Source: Ignelater luminosus (taxonomy: Eukaryota > Arthropoda > Insecta > Coleoptera > Elateridae). Taken from it: a DNA stretch of 64,000 nucleotides. Under the pieces are notes generated by a model. The model saw only the letters and a program-made list of their open reading frames with translations, had not been told where the DNA came from and made no database searches. The position numbers and the translations under genes are program-made. Shown piece by piece: positions 59,560-64,000 of the stretch. Within the stretch, counting starts at the first letter, position 1. Each line of letters begins with the position of its first letter. Location: assembly GCA_011009095.1 (NCBI GenBank), contig VTPC01004399.1:34678-98677 (forward strand). Reading direction: 5' to 3'.

Positions 59560-61085
59560 TAGATGGCAAGAAAAATCATTGATAAGTCAGAATTTGTTAA
59601 AGTTGAGTACACTATTCAACAAGCTAAAGCGGGGAAAGCAAAGGGGCCTGGTGGAATCCCAACAGAATATCTCAAATTTCTTGACGATGAAAACATTTAA
59701 GTCCTAACTCATATTTCCAACTATATTAATCCCCAAAGACTGGCTAAAATCCAAATTCATACCAATTCCGAAAAAACGAAACCCTACATTTTGTAACGAG
59801 TTCAGACTTATTAGCTTCATGAACGACAGTCTCAAAATACTACTAAGAATAATACTGAAAAGAATTCATAAAAAATATGAAGAACTAATGATTACAGAGC
59901 AATTCGGATTTAGGGCTGAACTAGGCACAAGAGAAACCTTGTTCTGCATGCAGACCCTGCTTCAGAGATGCAGGGAGGTAAAAAGGTCAATATATATATC
60001 TGCTTCATTAATTATGAAAAAGCCTTTAACCAAGTCCAACACATGAAGATGATAGAGGCTCTAAGATCGGTGAATATAGACGATAGGAATCTGAAACTGT
60101 TAACAAACCTGTACTGGAAACAATATGCATATGTTTCAATACAAGAAGAGGAAACTGATGAGATCTATATCAAAAGAAGTATAAGACCGGGGTAGACTCT
60201 TACCAACACTTTTTAATATTTACGCGGAAAATATATTCAAAACAGCCCTCAACAGTTATAAAGGAGTACGAATCGGAGGTCAGACCATAAACAACATACG
60301 CTACGCTGACGACACATAGCCATTATGGCAGAAACAATTGAAGAACTTCAAGAAATGTTAAATCAAATACATTCCGAAAACCTACATTAGGGCCTTGATA
60401 TTAAAAACAAAATGATGATAGTGAACAAAATCGAAGTAGGGCCAACAAGACTAACACTCCAAAAGTCAAATATAGAGAGAGAAGAACGTTTTAAATATCT
60501 GGGAAGCTGAATAGAAAATAAACTGGATTCGGACTTACAAATAAAGTCGAGGATAGAGCAGGCAAAAGTAGCTTTTCTGAAATTTAAAGCGTTGCTGAGC
60601 AACCCCCAACTTGCTCTCACCATTCGAGAACGATTCGCGAAATGTTACACCTGGTTAGTGTCGCTTTATGGCTGCGAAACGTGGACCGTCAAGAAGCAAA
60701 CCATGAACCGCGTACAAGCGTTTGAAATGTGGACATATAGGAAGATACTCAAAATACCATGGACTGGCAGGGTCAGACATGAGAAGCTACTAAGGGGAAT
60801 GGGACACAATAGACAATTTCTAACATCTATTAAACGACGCAAGCTTGAATACGTAGGTCACATATTGCATAACGGCAAGTATAACCTGCTATCTTTAAAG
60901 GCAAAATTCAAGGGAAACGTTGGATGGGACGCAAGAAAATGTCATGGCTGAGGAATTTACGGCATTGGACAGAGATGAGCGCGGGAGATTTGATTCACGC
61001 AGCCTACGACAGAGAGATACCAGTCAGTAAAAGACAATGCAGTTGCCAACGCCTAAGGGATGGTATCAGAAGAAGAAGAAGAGTT
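59560..61085 (+). mobile_element. 5'-truncated LINE, copy E
   Basis: Plus-strand order: KAKGPGGIPTEYLKFLDD (about 59635), ITEQFGFRAELGTRETLF (about 59890), ICFINYEKAFNQVQH (about 60000), RSIRPG for RRGVRQG, IRYADDT with YADD at 60302-60313, LVSLYGCETWTVKKQTM, then VQAFEMWTYRKILKIPW and GRKKMSWLRNLRHW (60650-61000). It ends with a short GAAGAAGAAG tail near 61070. Several stops and shifts interrupt it. It aligns at nucleotide level with the intronic copy D. Confidence 0.88.
60592..60951 (+). pseudogene. LINE copy E, RT thumb and C-terminal region
   Basis: A 119-codon frame carries YGCETWTVKKQ, AFEMWTYRKILKIPWTGR and RRKLEYVGHILHNGKYNLL. It shifts frame near 60930, and GRKKMSWLRNLRHWTEMSAGDL continues from 60924 in another frame to about 61080. 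The same blocks are in one frame in copy D. Confidence 0.87.
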
Positions 61086-62544
61086 CAGGTGATAAAAAAA
61101 ATATTTTTTCATATAAAGGCCGAGTTCACTGTAGACCTCTATACAACCAATTTAGTGAAGAAAAAGCTTGTGGCTATTAGACGCCGCTTATGTTTAAATC
61201 TATGGCGGCACTTTAGGTTTTAAAATATATCTAGGACGCAAACAGACGATTAGTAATTCTCTTTGCGCAACGCCATTAATCTATGGTAATAAACAAGCAC
61301 GGATGCGGCGAGGATCAGAAACAAAAAACTTTTATAGAAATGGAAAGCCGTAAGCATATATGCATTAAATCAAACTAAAAGAAATTAAAATGGCTAAACC
61401 AAAAGAGAATTTACTCAATCTACAGTGAAGTAGACAAAGGATTAAAAGCACATGCAGGTGTAGTCATCTTACCAACTTTATCACTTATCATTTATCAACG
61501 AGATATTGACACTAACCATAGTTGCTCTGAGATCAGTATTAAGCTATCAACAAGCAAAACAAAAAAATGATTTTGCAATAACCTTTAAGTCTACATGGCT
61601 TAAGAATGACAGGCTAGTAAGCCCTTGACTAAATGTGTAATCTTCCTGCATTGTTTCCTGTTTGTTGTTTTCTCTTTTTAACTTTGTATTCTCAACTTTT
61701 TAATTTCTTTCATCTGACTTCTTCGTTATTTTTCTTTCTCTAGTATGTCATGGTATTCTCTCCTGCGACAATCTCATTATATGCCTTAACTCTTATTAAC
61801 TTTCCTTTTGGAATAGATCTAGTACTCCTTGTATCACTGCACTGGGAGGACTATTGTCTTCTAAATTCTCGCTTTTTAAGAGCACCTTGTGCCTTAGCAG
61901 GTTTTTATCTATACACATTTGCTGATCATCATTATTCTTGCATATAATTTTTCTTTTTTGCTGGTTTTCTCGTGAATCATACCCTCAGATAAGTTTACTC
62001 TTTTACTTCTTCAAACTGCGCGGATATTTCTGCTTTCTACTTTCTTCTTCTTTGTTCACGCCGTGTACTTAATCCTTTACTGATTTGTTTCTAGCCCCAT
62101 CTAATTGTGCTGTTATTTCTTTTAGTTTAGTTCTACTGTGGTCATAATAACCACATAACATAACCACCACCATAATATGTTGAACATCGATATATTTTGT
62201 AGTATAATATTCCCGATCACATCTTCAGTCAGCCGCACTGTCTAAGCCTCTGTCCACTTAAAATCTGGATGAAACTCCTGTTATGGCCCTATAATTTTGT
62301 GTATTGTGCCTTTACTCACTCTTAAGACTGCGTTCACTTTATTATTTTTTTGTAAGTTGTTTATTATATTTCTGATCTCCTTGCTTCTTCCTCCGCTATT
62401 TATTTAACTCTCAAAAATACTTTTCATACATTCTTAGGATCTGTTGCTCATCTGTAATTTATTCTTCTATTTTACTTTTAAACTGAACTGGTTTCACTTG
62501 GTAACTTTATTGCACCTTGGTAAAACTTTCTAATTTAACAAACG
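61086..62544. other. Spacer, T-rich in its right half, possibly old antisense LINE
   Basis: From about 61650 the plus strand is strongly T-rich, as in the sense-antisense bias of LINEs. The minus strand near 62250-62480 gives a weak SGGRSKEIRNIINNLQKNNK-type segment reminiscent of a LINE linker. No block is clear enough to define an element. Confidence 0.3.
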
Positions 62545-64000
62545 TTATAATGTGTAGCATGAAGGAAAAGTGTTTAACGAAGCCGACAGTGGAGAATATC
62601 TTACAAAATTTTTTAGTGTAAACGAATTAAGAATGAAAATACATTTTACAGTTTTTTGCTTTCCCTCATTCAACCAGGTTTTCCATCTGTCACGGTCTTC
62701 CCATTTACCATACTTTAGATTTCGCTGTTGCATTGCCTTGTCTACTTCATTCCGCAATGATCTTCTGGGACACCCCCCTCTTGCGCTTTCCCATGAGGCT
62801 TCAATCCGTCACTCTATTTATCTATTTACTTGACCTTTCGGCTGTGACACCAGCTTGCTCTTCTCCAATTATTCCCTCGACGTCTTTCTCAATTTTATTG
62901 TTTAATAGTTTTCCATAGAGTCTTGTCATTTGGGGTTACACGGCTATCCCTCTATAGTTTTCACATTTGCTTCTGTTTTCCTTCTTGAAGATCGATGCTA
63001 GGTGTGCTTTTTTCCATTCTGTAAGAACGTCGTCTCCATTTATTACTTTGTTAAAGGGTACCTTTATTATTCGAAATAGTTTTTCTGTTCCATGTTTGAA
63101 AAGCTCTAGAAGAATTCCTTCTAGTTCTGGCAATTTTTTGCTTTTCAGAGTTTTAATAGTTTTACGTGTCTCTTCTAGAGTTGGTTAGATCTCGTTTAGT
63201 TTTTCTTGACGTGCTGCATTTTCTTGTTCTATAATATACCCTTTTCGAGTTTCCATGAGCAGTTGGCTATAATACGCTTTTCAGTCTTCTGGCTTTATTT
63301 GAGATATATAAACTTTTTTGGTTCTGTCTGTTCTTAGTGTTTTAAGTACTTCTCATGCCTCCGAGCGTTTTGCGTTTCCCAGATATCAGTCGAAATCCAT
63401 ACAAGTATTTTTTCAAAATTCCTTTTTCTCTTGGGCTATGCATCTTTTTACTTCTCTATTTTTTGCTTCTGTTTTTTTTTGTACTTAGCCATTTCTGATA
63501 TAAAGTTTTCTTTTGCTTTAGTTCTTCCAAGACAGATTCTGTGGGATGGTAATCAGACTTTTTGTTTGTTTCTTCTATCTCCCCCAAGGCTTCTACGGTC
63601 GCTTGTTTTACACCGACCTTTATGTATTTATATGTTTGGTCTGTACTGTTGTAACTGAATTTTGTTAATTTTTGTTCTAGTCGTTTCTGATGCAGATCTT
63701 TTATCATTTTATCTTGTAATAAGTGTAGTTTATATTTTTTCTCTTTTTTCTAGGTGATGTTTCCTTTTTTTTTTTTTGTTCTTTTTTATTTTTATATTCA
63801 TTCCAAGAGAACTCTATTTTTGCTATCAATATTTTGTGGTCTGTCCCACATTCCGGCCCTCCCTTTACTTTTACATTTTTTATCTTGAGGCTTGTTTTTT
63901 TTAAGTATTATATAATCAATTATTGATCGTAGATCTTCGTGTTTATAGAACCCATCTAATATTCTAAGATTTTGCAATTCGCAGATTTCGATTAATCGTT
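62545..64000 (-). mobile_element. Internally deleted RTE-like LINE running off the window edge (LINE G)
   Basis: On the minus strand from the right edge: an endonuclease tail with DYIILKK and GPECGTDHKILIAK (about 63830-63920), a linker (63456-63707), an RT start with ELEGILLELFKHGTEKLF, VINGDDVLTEWKKA and [10 protein letters not shown] (62936-63133), then RLYGKLLNNKIEK and GEEQAGVTAERS (about 62860-62930). The sequence then jumps directly to a C-terminal RRSLRNEVDKAMQQRNLKY segment (62545-62757). The RT core with its catalytic residues is therefore missing. The 5' end lies outside the window. Confidence 0.82.

Overview
This window looks like AT-rich eukaryotic nuclear DNA from an insect or other arthropod. 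The evidence is dense mariner, hAT, pogo, Ty3/gypsy and RTE-like LINE remnants, canonical GT-AG splice sites, and one intron-containing gene for a secreted Gln-rich protein. No bacterial operons, ribosome-binding sites or CRISPR arrays are seen. The order of insect cannot be fixed from the sequence. A run of 400 N (14307-14706) marks an assembly gap.

Left part (1-14.8 kb): a decayed Ty3/gypsy element on the minus strand runs from about 1183 to 4833. An internally deleted mariner (1335-2219) is nested in its integrase tail. A GC-rich 1.07-kb insertion bounded by 14-bp direct repeats sits left of it. A minus-strand LINE follows at 5.2-7.26 kb. An R1-like LINE fragment (10.9-11.85 kb) is split by a 319-bp foldback insertion carrying a tRNA-like sequence. 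A THAP-domain exon remnant and the 3' end of a second mariner copy flank the N gap.

Middle (14.8-36 kb): mostly AT-rich DNA with no recognisable genes. It holds two pairs of diverged dispersed repeats (the other member of one pair is at 53.8 kb), a complete but dead hAT element (22663-25289, 8-bp target duplication), a nearly intact DD41D mariner-type element (27654-28959), and two plus-strand LINEs (29.4-30.9 kb degenerate; 32.4-35.3 kb with recognisable endonuclease and reverse transcriptase).

Host gene (36.2-48.3 kb): a perfect ATG|GTAAGT donor at 36294 and a pyrimidine-tract acceptor at 46546 join to give a 460-residue protein. It has a signal peptide followed by long Gln/Pro-rich sequence. 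The 10.2-kb intron contains a 188-bp hAT MITE and an inverted LINE copy. This is the only gene here that looks intact and under selection.

Right part (48.3-64 kb): a 954-bp TIR element with an 8-bp target duplication and an internal five-copy 80-bp minisatellite; a pogo-like transposase pseudogene; a short Tc1/mariner-type relic (54907-55747); a nearly intact DD34D mariner (57256-58540); a LINE of the same family as the intronic one (59.56-61.1 kb); and a LINE running off the right edge on the minus strand (62.55-64 kb).
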